A stretch of DNA of 37,719 nucleotides, taken from a virus. Positions 1-5,691 of this stretch are shown one piece after another; within the stretch, counting starts at the first letter, position 1; each line of letters starts with the position of its first letter. A program made the translations under genes and the position numbers. The stretch spans positions 75,906 through 113,624 of the IMG/VR virus record IMGVR_UViG_3300030101_002380, one strand, 5' to 3'. A model generated the notes under the pieces. That model searched no databases. It saw only the letters and a program-made list of their open reading frames with translations, and was not told the origin of the DNA.

Positions 1-386
1 GCTATTGTTAATGTATCTATATAATCAAAACCAAAGTCCCCTGCTACATACAATATTGTATCTTGACAATCATTTTGCACTAAAAGCCATCCTTCTGGTG
101 AGCCATTAAAGCCACCTAATCCATCTCCATATTGATCAAATAAAGAAAATATAATTGTTCCGCCAACCTCAACTGTATCAGAGTATAAGGTTTGATCAGT
201 CATTGTAGAATCAGACTGTGCAATAATTGGTGAACCACCTGGAGGAGTTATAGTCCATGATGTTTCTTCAGGATAATCATCTGTTAATAGTTGTATATTA
301 ATCCAACTATTTTGTGAACAACATTTTTTTGGTGCTGCACAAGCAGCTATCAGTATTAATACTAGTAAATATAGTTTAGTTTTCAT
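1..386 (-). CDS. Lipoprotein with DxYPxETSW / DQYGDG domain (C-terminus cut by window edge)
   Basis: The frame is open from an ATG at 386 to the window edge, giving 128 residues without a stop. It begins MKTKLYLLVLILIAAC, a short lipoprotein signal peptide with Cys16 as the likely lipidated residue, so the protein probably sits in a host membrane facing the periplasm or cell surface. The mature part has DDYPEETSW near residues 38-46, then a run of predicted beta strands, FDQYGDG near 84-90 and a closing VAGDFG. That order (D-x-YP-x-ETSW, then D-x-YGDG, then a-GG-x-FG-like end) is familiar from secreted proteins of marine Bacteroidetes; its function is not known to me. It starts one base after the stop of the exported thioredoxin-fold gene, so the two are probably co-expressed. 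Superinfection exclusion or surface modification are possible roles by analogy with other phage lipoproteins. The true C-terminus is not in view. Confidence 0.85.
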   Translation of the reverse strand, partial: MKTKLYLLVLILIAACAAPKKCCSQNSWINIQLLTDDYPEETSWTITPPGGSPIIAQSDSTMTDQTLYSDTVEVGGTIIFSLFDQYGDGLGGFNGSPEGWLLVQNDCQDTILYVAGDFGFDYIDTLTI

Positions 387-387
387 T

Positions 388-744
388 CTAAAAATCACTC
401 ATTAATAATTCATCTATATATTCTTGAACCTCTTCTCTTGTAGCTTTCATAGTAAATGATATATCAGCTTGAAATCTTTTTGCTTCTTCTCCATCTTTAA
501 AAACAATAATAGTAGGCACTACCACTATCTGATGTTTATCTGCAGCTTTAGCATCTTCAACTATACATACATTCTTGGTCTTATCTACATCAGATAATTT
601 TGATAACCAATTTACTTTATTAGCATCATTCCAATCTGCATTGTACTGAATCACTGTTATCTGTCCAAATAATGATGAACTAAATAATGCAAACATCAAT
701 ACAAGTATGCAATGCTTTATAATATTCCAAGCAGAAGTATCCAT
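388..744 (-). CDS. Exported thioredoxin-fold protein lacking the CxxC active site
   Basis: This 118-residue protein has a hydrophobic N-terminal segment (residues 11-27) ending SSSLFGQ, a typical Bacteroidetes signal peptidase site. A thioredoxin-like domain follows. The strand-turn that normally carries W-C-x-x-C reads W38-N-D-A-N42, so both catalytic cysteines are replaced. The cis-proline loop is kept as VVP77TIIVFKDGEE, followed by the usual C-terminal strand and helix. The fold is therefore well supported but disulfide exchange by the classic mechanism is excluded. One Cys (Cys60) remains in the middle of the domain. Inferred location is the periplasm or outer face, and an inferred role is a binding or structural one. 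The gene directly abuts its neighbours: its ATG is one base from the preceding stop, and one base separates it from the lipoprotein start. Confidence 0.8.
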   Translation of the reverse strand: MDTSAWNIIKHCILVLMFALFSSSLFGQITVIQYNADWNDANKVNWLSKLSDVDKTKNVCIVEDAKAADKHQIVVVPTIIVFKDGEEAKRFQADISFTMKATREEVQEYIDELLMSDF

Positions 745-1107
745 TTATTGAAATGCTCCGTACTCAACTAAACATCCTGTATTAGCAGATGCATAAACTT
801 TTAAGTCTACATTTGCAAACCAAGGAAATAAAGCCCACTCACCAGGTAATAGCTTAATTTCAGCTCCAGATCCACCAACTCTAAAGAATAGATCAAGTGC
901 CCCTGAATTTTTTAGATATACTTTTGTGCCTTTAGCATAATCTGCCGCTGTAAGTAGTGTAGCTGGAGATGCAGCCACTGCTGTAATATTTTCTCTTACA
1001 ATACCACCTTGAGTAACAGCCATCTGTTTAGTATAGTCTACTAAGAAGTCAACTTGGCTAGTTAAGTTTTTTGCTTCTATATATGAACGTGCGTTTAATG
1101 TTGCCAT
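745..1107 (-). CDS. Small GEWALFPW-motif protein, paralogue A (probable virion decoration or fibre component)
   Basis: This 120-residue protein has no signal peptide or membrane segment. It is rich in short beta-strand-like runs. The C-terminal half contains LLPGEWALFPW (residues 86-96) and ends VEYGAFQ. The next gene upstream in the operon shares the same layout (a GG-I/L-V/L-R turn, a DYxxGxxV strand, GEWALFPW, then VEYG-x-F at the very end), so the two are tandem paralogues. I do not recognise a named family. Size, beta-rich character and duplication fit a small decoration, head-fibre or tail-associated protein, but no functional residue proves this. Its stop is adjacent to the start of the thioredoxin-fold gene. 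Confidence 0.75.
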   Translation of the reverse strand: MATLNARSYIEAKNLTSQVDFLVDYTKQMAVTQGGIVRENITAVAASPATLLTAADYAKGTKVYLKNSGALDLFFRVGGSGAEIKLLPGEWALFPWFANVDLKVYASANTGCLVEYGAFQ

Positions 1108-1132
1108 TTTTTCTAATTTTATTAATTAATTA

Positions 1133-1528
1133 TTATTCAAATACCCCGTACTCAACTATATTAGTAATAGTCTTACCAAATACATGAATATCAGCTGGAG
1201 TTCCAGGATTGTTACTTGCTGTCCACGGGAATAATGCCCACTCTCCAGCCTCTAATGTTAAATGCTCTGTTGATCCACCATCTAAAGATATTGAAACAGT
1301 TTCTCCTGCTGATGTCTCACAGTTTCTAACAAAAACTCTTGCTCCTGCTACATAATCATCTTCATCTATTAAGATTTGAGATGAACCAGTAGCTGTACCA
1401 CCAACTCTTCTTCTTAATAAGCCTCCTTTAGTTGCACTTGAGTCAGTGTTATTTACCTGAAGAGACAATGCATCTGTAGTGAGATCATCTGAACTTAGGG
1501 TCAGATTAAATTTTACACTTGTTGCCAT
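1133..1528 (-). CDS. Small GEWALFPW-motif protein, paralogue B (probable virion decoration or fibre component)
   Basis: This 131-residue protein is a clear relative of the downstream 120-residue protein. Shared elements in order are a GGLLRRR turn (residues 35-41; GGIVREN in the paralogue), a DYVAGARVFVRN strand, LEAGEWALFPW (92-102) and the terminal VEYGVFE. Both begin MAT. This copy is slightly longer because of extra residues in the loop after FPW (TASNNPGTPAD). No signal peptide, membrane segment or catalytic motif is visible. The gap to the downstream paralogue is 25 A/T-rich bases with no obvious hairpin. The inferred role is a minor structural or decoration protein; divergence between the copies suggests they are not simply redundant. 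Confidence 0.75.
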   Translation of the reverse strand: MATSVKFNLTLSSDDLTTDALSLQVNNTDSSATKGGLLRRRVGGTATGSSQILIDEDDYVAGARVFVRNCETSAGETVSISLDGGSTEHLTLEAGEWALFPWTASNNPGTPADIHVFGKTITNIVEYGVFE

Positions 1529-1553
1529 TTTTAATTTATTTTAAAAGTTATTA

Positions 1554-1838
1554 TTATTTTAATTTGTCAATTTTATCTTCAATACGTCTTAGATCTTCTT
1601 TAATCTCTTCTACATCCTCTTGTGTATTCTCTATTGTTAAACGTATATTTTTATCTTTCATATCAAACTCCATTCTAGTTACATCAGGCTTTGGTGGTTT
1701 TGGTAATTCTTTTGCCTCTGCTATATCTGCTTGCAATGCAAACCACATTCCAACAACAGTTGCAATCCCAAATCCTATACCTATCAGTGTCTTAACACTT
1801 ACCTTAAATGATGTATCTTCATTTAGTTCTTTTGCCAT
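1554..1838 (-). CDS. Single-pass membrane protein with C-terminal coiled coil (holin- or spanin-like candidate)
   Basis: This 94-residue protein has a polar N-terminus (MAKELNEDTSFKVS), one hydrophobic segment at about residues 15-36 (LIGIGFGIATVVGMWFALQ), a proline-rich hinge (ELPKPPKPD) and a charged helical tail at about 57-94. The tail has heptad-like spacing of I/L among E, D, K and R. This architecture is common among small phage membrane proteins that sit near lysis or virion genes. The function cannot be fixed from sequence: a holin usually has one to three membrane spans and a charged tail, which fits, but an anchor for a virion or cytoplasmic complex fits as well. The start is two bases from the stop of the upstream gene in the operon. 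Confidence 0.75.
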   Translation of the reverse strand: MAKELNEDTSFKVSVKTLIGIGFGIATVVGMWFALQADIAEAKELPKPPKPDVTRMEFDMKDKNIRLTIENTQEDVEEIKEDLRRIEDKIDKLK

Positions 1839-1840
1839 GA

Positions 1841-2377
1841 CTATCTTCTTTTACTAAATCTACCTCCTGGCAAACCACCACCCCGTTTCATCATGCCACC
1901 TGAAGAAGACATAATTTCTATTTTCTTTCTTTTTGTGTTTGAACCACCTCTACGTTTAGGTGAGCTTACAGATCCTACCTGTTTCTTTGTTGTTCTAGCA
2001 CTATTAATCAAATCCATCTTTTGTATTTGAGTTTTTTGCAACTCATTTTGTTGTTGTAATAACATATTTTGCATCTGCATTTGTTGCATTACTCTTGCTA
2101 ACTCTTGCTGTCTCAAAGCAGCTTCTCGCATTTGCATATCAATCATTGCATTTTGAGTAGCTAATATTGTACTATCACGTCTTGCTGTTCCCTCATCAGA
2201 AGCTTGCATCATAGGTCTTTCTTTCATTGATTGCATTTGAGGACCCATAGGCGGAGTTGGACGGCTTTGGTTATCTGTGTTTATACTCATAATAGTACCT
2301 TTTTCAGCACCATCCTGAGCTTTATACATTCCTGGTACTCTTTTACCACCGTATCTATATCTTTTATATCTAGCCAT
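1841..2377 (-). CDS. Q/M-rich coiled-coil protein with basic tail and N-terminal RYGG...KAQ motif
   Basis: This 178-residue protein has three parts. The N-terminus is very basic and aromatic and contains RYGGKRVPGMYKAQDG (residues 8-23), a motif that recurs in the two giant virion proteins at the right end of the window. The middle (about 65-130) is rich in Gln and Met and looks like a long helix or coiled coil. The last 50 residues are strongly basic (SSPKRRGGSNTKRKK, then GGMMKRGGG and a terminal RFSKRR) and probably disordered and nucleic-acid binding. No known family is recognised. The shared motif suggests it is a virion or virion-assembly protein. Its own initiator ATG lies 12 bases downstream of the preceding stop. 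Confidence 0.7.
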   Translation of the reverse strand: MARYKRYRYGGKRVPGMYKAQDGAEKGTIMSINTDNQSRPTPPMGPQMQSMKERPMMQASDEGTARRDSTILATQNAMIDMQMREAALRQQELARVMQQMQMQNMLLQQQNELQKTQIQKMDLINSARTTKKQVGSVSSPKRRGGSNTKRKKIEIMSSSGGMMKRGGGLPGGRFSKRR

Positions 2378-2389
2378 AATTTTAATTTT

Positions 2390-3040
2390 TTATCTTGAAC
2401 CTCTAGATCTTGATTGAACACTCTTTGAACCTCCTGATCCAGATACTCTAGAACCTTTTCTAACAGAAGATCTTCTTTTTGATCCTGTTTTACCACCTCT
2501 TGTTGAACTAAAAAAGTTAGCCAAGTCTTTCTGATACGCAGTTGTTCTTGCTGTATTAGTTGCTGTATCTGCATTTCTTTGTGCAACTGCTGTATTATAA
2601 TTAGTTAAGTTTGACTGATATGTTCTTTGTGCAGTTAAGTAGTTATTATAATTTGCAAATGCAGCATTAAATTGTGCTATATCTGCTTTAAAAGTTGGGG
2701 CTTTAGTATTCCATCCTCCTTTACCATAAGAAAGAGGCGTCTTTCCCTTTCCTAAATAGGCAGGAAAATTAGGACTAGCTATACTACCTGGATTAGCAAC
2801 TGCTTTAGGTGCTGATGGTGCTTTACCTGGATCTGTAATTTGTAATAAAAGCTTTTGTGGCATTTGTGACCCACTAGGATTTCTTGTTCCTTTAGTTCTT
2901 GCAGCCTGTGATGTGCCTGCAACATTTAATGTATCTTGTACAGGTAATATACTAGTCAATGGTGTTGATGAAGTATAAATAGACTTCATTGCATCAACTA
3001 ACTTTTGTGAATGATTCTTTGCTTGTTTTTTACTCCTCAT
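2390..3040 (-). CDS. Unknown protein with N/Y-rich helical region and Ser/Arg/Gly-rich basic tail
   Basis: This 216-residue protein has no membrane segment. Residues 1-25 are basic. Residues 30-110 are low-complexity, rich in Ser, Pro and Gly. Residues 115-175 look helical with a repeating pattern of aromatic and Asn residues (FNAAFANYNNYL, YQSNLTNYNTAVAQR). The last 35 residues are almost only Ser, Gly, Arg and Lys. The tail resembles that of the next gene (both have K/R-rich stretches with RGG), so both may bind nucleic acid or a negatively charged partner. No homologous family is recognised. Position between membrane-protein genes in the same operon suggests a virion or late function, which is inference only. 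Confidence 0.65.
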   Translation of the reverse strand: MRSKKQAKNHSQKLVDAMKSIYTSSTPLTSILPVQDTLNVAGTSQAARTKGTRNPSGSQMPQKLLLQITDPGKAPSAPKAVANPGSIASPNFPAYLGKGKTPLSYGKGGWNTKAPTFKADIAQFNAAFANYNNYLTAQRTYQSNLTNYNTAVAQRNADTATNTARTTAYQKDLANFFSSTRGGKTGSKRRSSVRKGSRVSGSGGSKSVQSRSRGSR

Positions 3041-3042
3041 AA

Positions 3043-3342
3043 TTATATTTTTTTAAGACGTTCATTTTCAGCTTCAAGGAATTTAACTCTTTCTCTTAGT
3101 GTTGCAACTTCTTCTGTAAGTTTTATAATACGGAACCTTTGATCATCTTTTTCTTTTGATGACTCAGTAAGAAGAACTTCAAGTCTATTAACTCTTTTCT
3201 TTAAATCTTCTTTGTATTCTCCTTGTAAATCCATACTTTTGCTTTTTAATGCTAGCTTGGATTTGTAAAACTTGAAAGCTTCACTACTGCCTAGAACAGT
3301 TAACGCTGTAATGATAATAGTGCCTATTAGATTCCAATCCAT
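3043..3342 (-). CDS. N-terminal membrane anchor plus coiled coil (holin- or spanin-like candidate)
   Basis: The frame is open from an ATG at 3387, but I place the start at the ATG at 3342 (MDWNLIGTIII...). From there the protein is 99 residues with the hydrophobic segment at the very N-terminus (about residues 4-24), as usual for this type of small phage protein; the longer form would add 15 residues that overlap the divergent promoter. After the membrane segment come a short basic stretch (FKFYKSKLALKSKS) and a long charged coiled coil with regular leucines to the C-terminus (VATLRERVKFLEAENERL). The topology suggests an N-terminal anchor with a long helix in the cytoplasm or periplasm. It may be a lysis-associated or scaffold-like protein. 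It is the first gene of the leftward operon. Confidence 0.7.
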   Translation of the reverse strand: MDWNLIGTIIITALTVLGSSEAFKFYKSKLALKSKSMDLQGEYKEDLKKRVNRLEVLLTESSKEKDDQRFRIIKLTEEVATLRERVKFLEAENERLKKI

Positions 3343-3364
3343 GATTAATATATATAAATAATTG

Positions 3365-3394
3365 TTGACCATTTTCACATGGTACACTTATAAT
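3365..3394 (+). promoter_or_regulatory. Sigma70-like promoter TTGACC-N18-TATAAT
   Basis: TTGACC lies at 3365-3370 and TATAAT at 3389-3394, separated by 18 bases, with the first plus-strand ATG 31 bases after the -10 hexamer. It lies in the 83-base gap between divergent genes. The spacer contains ACCAT-TTTCAC-ATGGT (3369-3384), a small dyad that could bind a regulator. This hexamer pair matches the general bacterial sigma70 consensus better than the TTTG / TAnnTTTG pattern used by Bacteroidetes primary sigma factors. A promoter for the leftward operon must also lie nearby, but I could not identify a convincing one. Confidence 0.6.
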
Positions 3395-3425
3395 ATACAA
3401 AAAATAATAATAAAACTAAAATAAT

Positions 3426-3605
3426 ATGAAGATTAAAAGACATCAAATACTTTTTCAATTTTTACCTAAAACATGCCTGTTTGGCCTGTCTATATCACAA
3501 TATGAAACTAAGGTTGAAGAATCAAAAGAATGGCATCCTGCTTTTAATATAGAACTAGGATTCATTTTTTTCAAAGTTTCATATGTAAATATTTCAGTAT
3601 CCTAA
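3426..3605 (+). CDS. Small unknown protein, first gene of the rightward operon (59 aa)
   Basis: An ATG at 3426 opens a 59-codon frame closed by TAA at 3603-3605. The product starts MKIKRHQILFQFL and continues through a charged middle (YETKVEESKEWHPAF) to a hydrophobic, aromatic end (IELGFIFFKVSYVNISVS). A WHPAF-x-IELGFIFFKVSY-like ending with strong beta character resembles small proteins I have seen in Bacteroidetes phages, but I cannot name a family. Support comes from its position just downstream of a good promoter, in the strand and order of the following reductase gene, and from filling most of an otherwise unexplained gap. There is no Shine-Dalgarno sequence, as is usual in Bacteroidetes. 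A perfect dyad begins at its stop codon. Confidence 0.6.
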   Translation: MKIKRHQILFQFLPKTCLFGLSISQYETKVEESKEWHPAFNIELGFIFFKVSYVNISVS

Positions 3606-3628
3606 TTATAATTGGTATATTATAATTA
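3603..3628. other. Perfect A/T inverted repeat between the small ORF and the reductase gene
   Basis: TAATTATAAT (3603-3612) and ATTATAATTA (3619-3628) are perfect inverted repeats around TGGTAT. The left arm overlaps the stop codon of the 59-residue ORF. The arms are all A/T, so as an RNA hairpin it would be weak, and no U-run follows on either strand. It is better read as a possible operator or mRNA-processing site 58 bases ahead of the reductase start than as a strong terminator. Confidence 0.45.
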
Positions 3629-3685
3629 CCCTCAAAACTTTACCAGAGGTTTAAACAAACATTAACTTATTAAAAATTAACTGAC

Positions 3686-5545
3686 ATGAATTTAAATAAT
3701 CAAATTCTAAGTGACATTACTGTCCATATGAAATACGCTAAGTACATTCCTGAATTAAAAAGAAGGGAGACTTGGGAAGAGCTTGTGACAAGAAACAAAG
3801 CTATGCATATTAAAACTTATCCTGATCTTAAAGAAGAGATAGAGGATGTATATAAATTTGTATATGATAAGAAGATTTTACCTTCTATGAGATCTATGCA
3901 GTTTGGTGGTAAACCAATTGAAATAAGTCCTAATAGAATATACAACTGTGCTTACCTTCCTATAGATAGTCTTGATTCTTTTAGTGAGTGTATGTTTCTT
4001 CTTCTTGGGGGAACAGGTGTAGGTTATTCTGTTCAAAAACATCATGTTGAAAAGCTACCTCCAATTAATAAACCATATCAAAAAAGAACCAAAAGATATC
4101 TTATTGGTGATAGTATTGAAGGTTGGGCTGACGCAGTCAAAGTTTTAGTTAAGTCTTACTTAAATGGTAGATCATCTAAGATAATGTTTGATTTTTCAGA
4201 TATCAGACCCAAGGGTGCTAGACTTGTTACATCTGGTGGTAAAGCTCCTGGTCCTCAGCCACTTAAGGAATGTTTGTTAAAAGTTGAAGGTATACTAAAC
4301 GCTAAAGAAGATGGTGATCAGTTAAGTACACTAGAAGTGCATGACATGGTTTGTTACATTGCTGATGCTGTGCTTGCTGGTGGCATTAGACGTGCCGCTC
4401 TTATTAGTCTATTTAGTGCTGATGATGATGAAATGATCTCTTGTAAATCTGGATCATGGTGGGAACTTAATCCACAAAGAGGTAGAGCTAATAACTCAGC
4501 AGTACTTATGAGACATAAAATTACTAAGTCTTTCTTTATGGACTTATGGAAACGTGTTGAGTTATCTGGTGCAGGTGAGCCTGGTATATACTTTAATAAT
4601 GACAAGGACTGGGGTACTAATCCATGTTGTGAAATAGCATTAAGACCTTTTCAGTTTTGTAACCTTTGTGAAGTTAATGTATCTACTATAGATTCACAAG
4701 AAGATTTAAATGAAAGAGTTAAGGCTGCTTCATTTATTGGAACACTTCAAGCTGGATATACAGACTTTCATTATCTTAGACCTATATGGAAAGAAACTAC
4801 TGAAAAAGATGCACTAATTGGTGTATCTATGACTGGTATAGGATCTGGTAAAATACTAGGATATGATATGACAGAAGCTGCTAAGATTGTTAATAAAGAA
4901 AACTCGCGTATTGCTAAGTTAATTGGGATTAAAAGATCAGCTAGAACAACTACTGTAAAACCTGCTGGTACAACATCATTAACTCTAGGTACTAGCTCTG
5001 GTATTCATGCTTGGCATAATGACTATTATGTTAGAAGAATACGTGTAGGTAAAAATGAATCTATTTATACATATCTAGTAAACAATCACCCAGAATTAGT
5101 AGAAGACTGTGTATTTCGTGGTCATGATACTGCTGTAATTAGTATACCACAGTCAGCTCCTGAAGGATCTATACTTAGAACAGAGTCTCCTTTTGCACTT
5201 CTTGAAAGAATTAAAAAGGTTGCAATGGAATGGGTTAAGCCAGGTCATAGATCTGGAAGTAATACTCATAATGTCTCTGCTACTGTAAGTCTTAAACAAG
5301 AAGATTGGGAGATGGCAGGTGAGTGGATGTGGGAGAATAGGGATCATTATAATGGATTATCTGTTTTACCTTATGATGGTGGTTCATATACTCAAGCACC
5401 GTTTGAAGATATATCTAAAAGAAAATTCAATCAAATGTTTAAAACACTTATGGATGTTGACTTATCAAAGATAACTGAAAATGATGATAATACAAATTTA
5501 TCAGGGGAACTTGCTTGTGCGGGAGGTAGCTGTGAAGTCAAATAA
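3686..5545 (+). CDS. nrdJ: Adenosylcobalamin-dependent (class II) ribonucleoside-triphosphate reductase
   Basis: This 619-residue enzyme reduces ribonucleotides to deoxyribonucleotides using a vitamin B12 cofactor, supplying DNA precursors. All expected residues are visible. Cys88 in YNCAY and Cys325 in FQFCNL match the disulfide-forming pair. NPC314CE316 carries the thiyl-radical Cys and the catalytic Glu. Cys611 and Cys616 in the tail (CAGGSC) are the shuttle pair. The 11-residue spacing between Cys314 and Cys325 and the 5-residue spacing of the tail cysteines equal those of Lactobacillus leichmannii RTPR (C408/C419 and C731/C736). At 619 residues it is shorter than that enzyme (about 739), as is common in phage versions. 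The N-terminal part (LLLGGTGVGYSVQ) is typical of the monomeric family. The start has no Shine-Dalgarno. The end overlaps the next gene by 14 bases, implying translational coupling. Function depends on host cobalamin. Confidence 0.95.
   Translation: MNLNNQILSDITVHMKYAKYIPELKRRETWEELVTRNKAMHIKTYPDLKEEIEDVYKFVYDKKILPSMRSMQFGGKPIEISPNRIYNCAYLPIDSLDSFSECMFLLLGGTGVGYSVQKHHVEKLPPINKPYQKRTKRYLIGDSIEGWADAVKVLVKSYLNGRSSKIMFDFSDIRPKGARLVTSGGKAPGPQPLKECLLKVEGILNAKEDGDQLSTLEVHDMVCYIADAVLAGGIRRAALISLFSADDDEMISCKSGSWWELNPQRGRANNSAVLMRHKITKSFFMDLWKRVELSGAGEPGIYFNNDKDWGTNPCCEIALRPFQFCNLCEVNVSTIDSQEDLNERVKAASFIGTLQAGYTDFHYLRPIWKETTEKDALIGVSMTGIGSGKILGYDMTEAAKIVNKENSRIAKLIGIKRSARTTTVKPAGTTSLTLGTSSGIHAWHNDYYVRRIRVGKNESIYTYLVNNHPELVEDCVFRGHDTAVISIPQSAPEGSILRTESPFALLERIKKVAMEWVKPGHRSGSNTHNVSATVSLKQEDWEMAGEWMWENRDHYNGLSVLPYDGGSYTQAPFEDISKRKFNQMFKTLMDVDLSKITENDDNTNLSGELACAGGSCEVK
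5522..5527 (+). promoter_or_regulatory. Shine-Dalgarno-like site inside the nrdJ 3' end
   Basis: GGAGGT lies four bases ahead of a GTG at 5532 that is in frame with the CCxxGCxxC protein. It lies in the codons for Gly-Gly-Ser near the reductase tail, so it may be partly forced by protein sequence. It still decides the start: the upstream ATGs at 5481 and 5484 would give an N-terminal extension translated wholly out of frame over the reductase end. Strong ribosome sites are otherwise absent from the starts in this window that I checked. Confidence 0.4.
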
Positions 5546-5678
5546 ATTTACACCATATTTCTATAAAGATCAAGATGGGAATGTAGTCATGACTGCAGCA
5601 TATCACCTTAAAAGGGGATATTGCTGTGGTAATGGCTGCAAACACTGTCCTTATAAAAAGAAAAATGTTAAGAAATAG
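5532..5678 (+). CDS. DUF5522-like Cys-rich small protein
   Basis: From the GTG at 5532 the protein is 48 residues, with a conserved core AAYHLKRGYCCGNGCKHCPY (residues 22-41) and a basic tail. The YHLKRGYCC-x-x-GC-x-HCPY pattern is that of the DUF5522 family, found widely in Bacteroidetes, whose biochemical role is unknown. Four cysteines (31, 32, 36, 39) in CC-x3-C-x2-C spacing suggest metal binding or a redox function. The same CCxxGCxxC core is seen in the eukaryotic oxidoreductase-like N-terminal family. Its start overlaps nrdJ by 14 bases, so the two are likely translated together. A role in supporting the reductase (metal or electron supply) is possible but unproven. It appears to be host-derived. 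An in-frame ATG at 5481 gives a 65-residue alternative that I consider unlikely. Confidence 0.8.
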   Translation: MKSNKFTPYFYKDQDGNVVMTAAYHLKRGYCCGNGCKHCPYKKKNVKK

Positions 5679-5691
5679 TTTATTATTTAAC
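5667..5691. terminator. Weak imperfect dyad across convergent stop codons
   Basis: GTTAA (5667-5671) and TTAAC (5687-5691) pair across the two convergent stops (TAG ending at 5678, minus-strand TAA starting at 5683-5685), with only four bases between the genes. The stem is short and interrupted. A bidirectional terminator is expected at such a convergence, and this is the only candidate, but the structure is not convincing. Confidence 0.2.

Noticed and set aside
1519-1857. Plus-strand 112-codon frame opposite the 94-residue membrane protein
   Set aside because: It is an antisense shadow: Ser/Ile/Phe-rich, covering exactly the minus-strand gene, without promoter or neighbours on that strand.
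2287-2586. Minus-strand 99-codon frame rich in Gln and Leu overlapping two genes
   Set aside because: It overlaps the coding sequence of both the 178- and 216-residue proteins in another frame and its composition is what a shifted reading of Q-rich codons gives.
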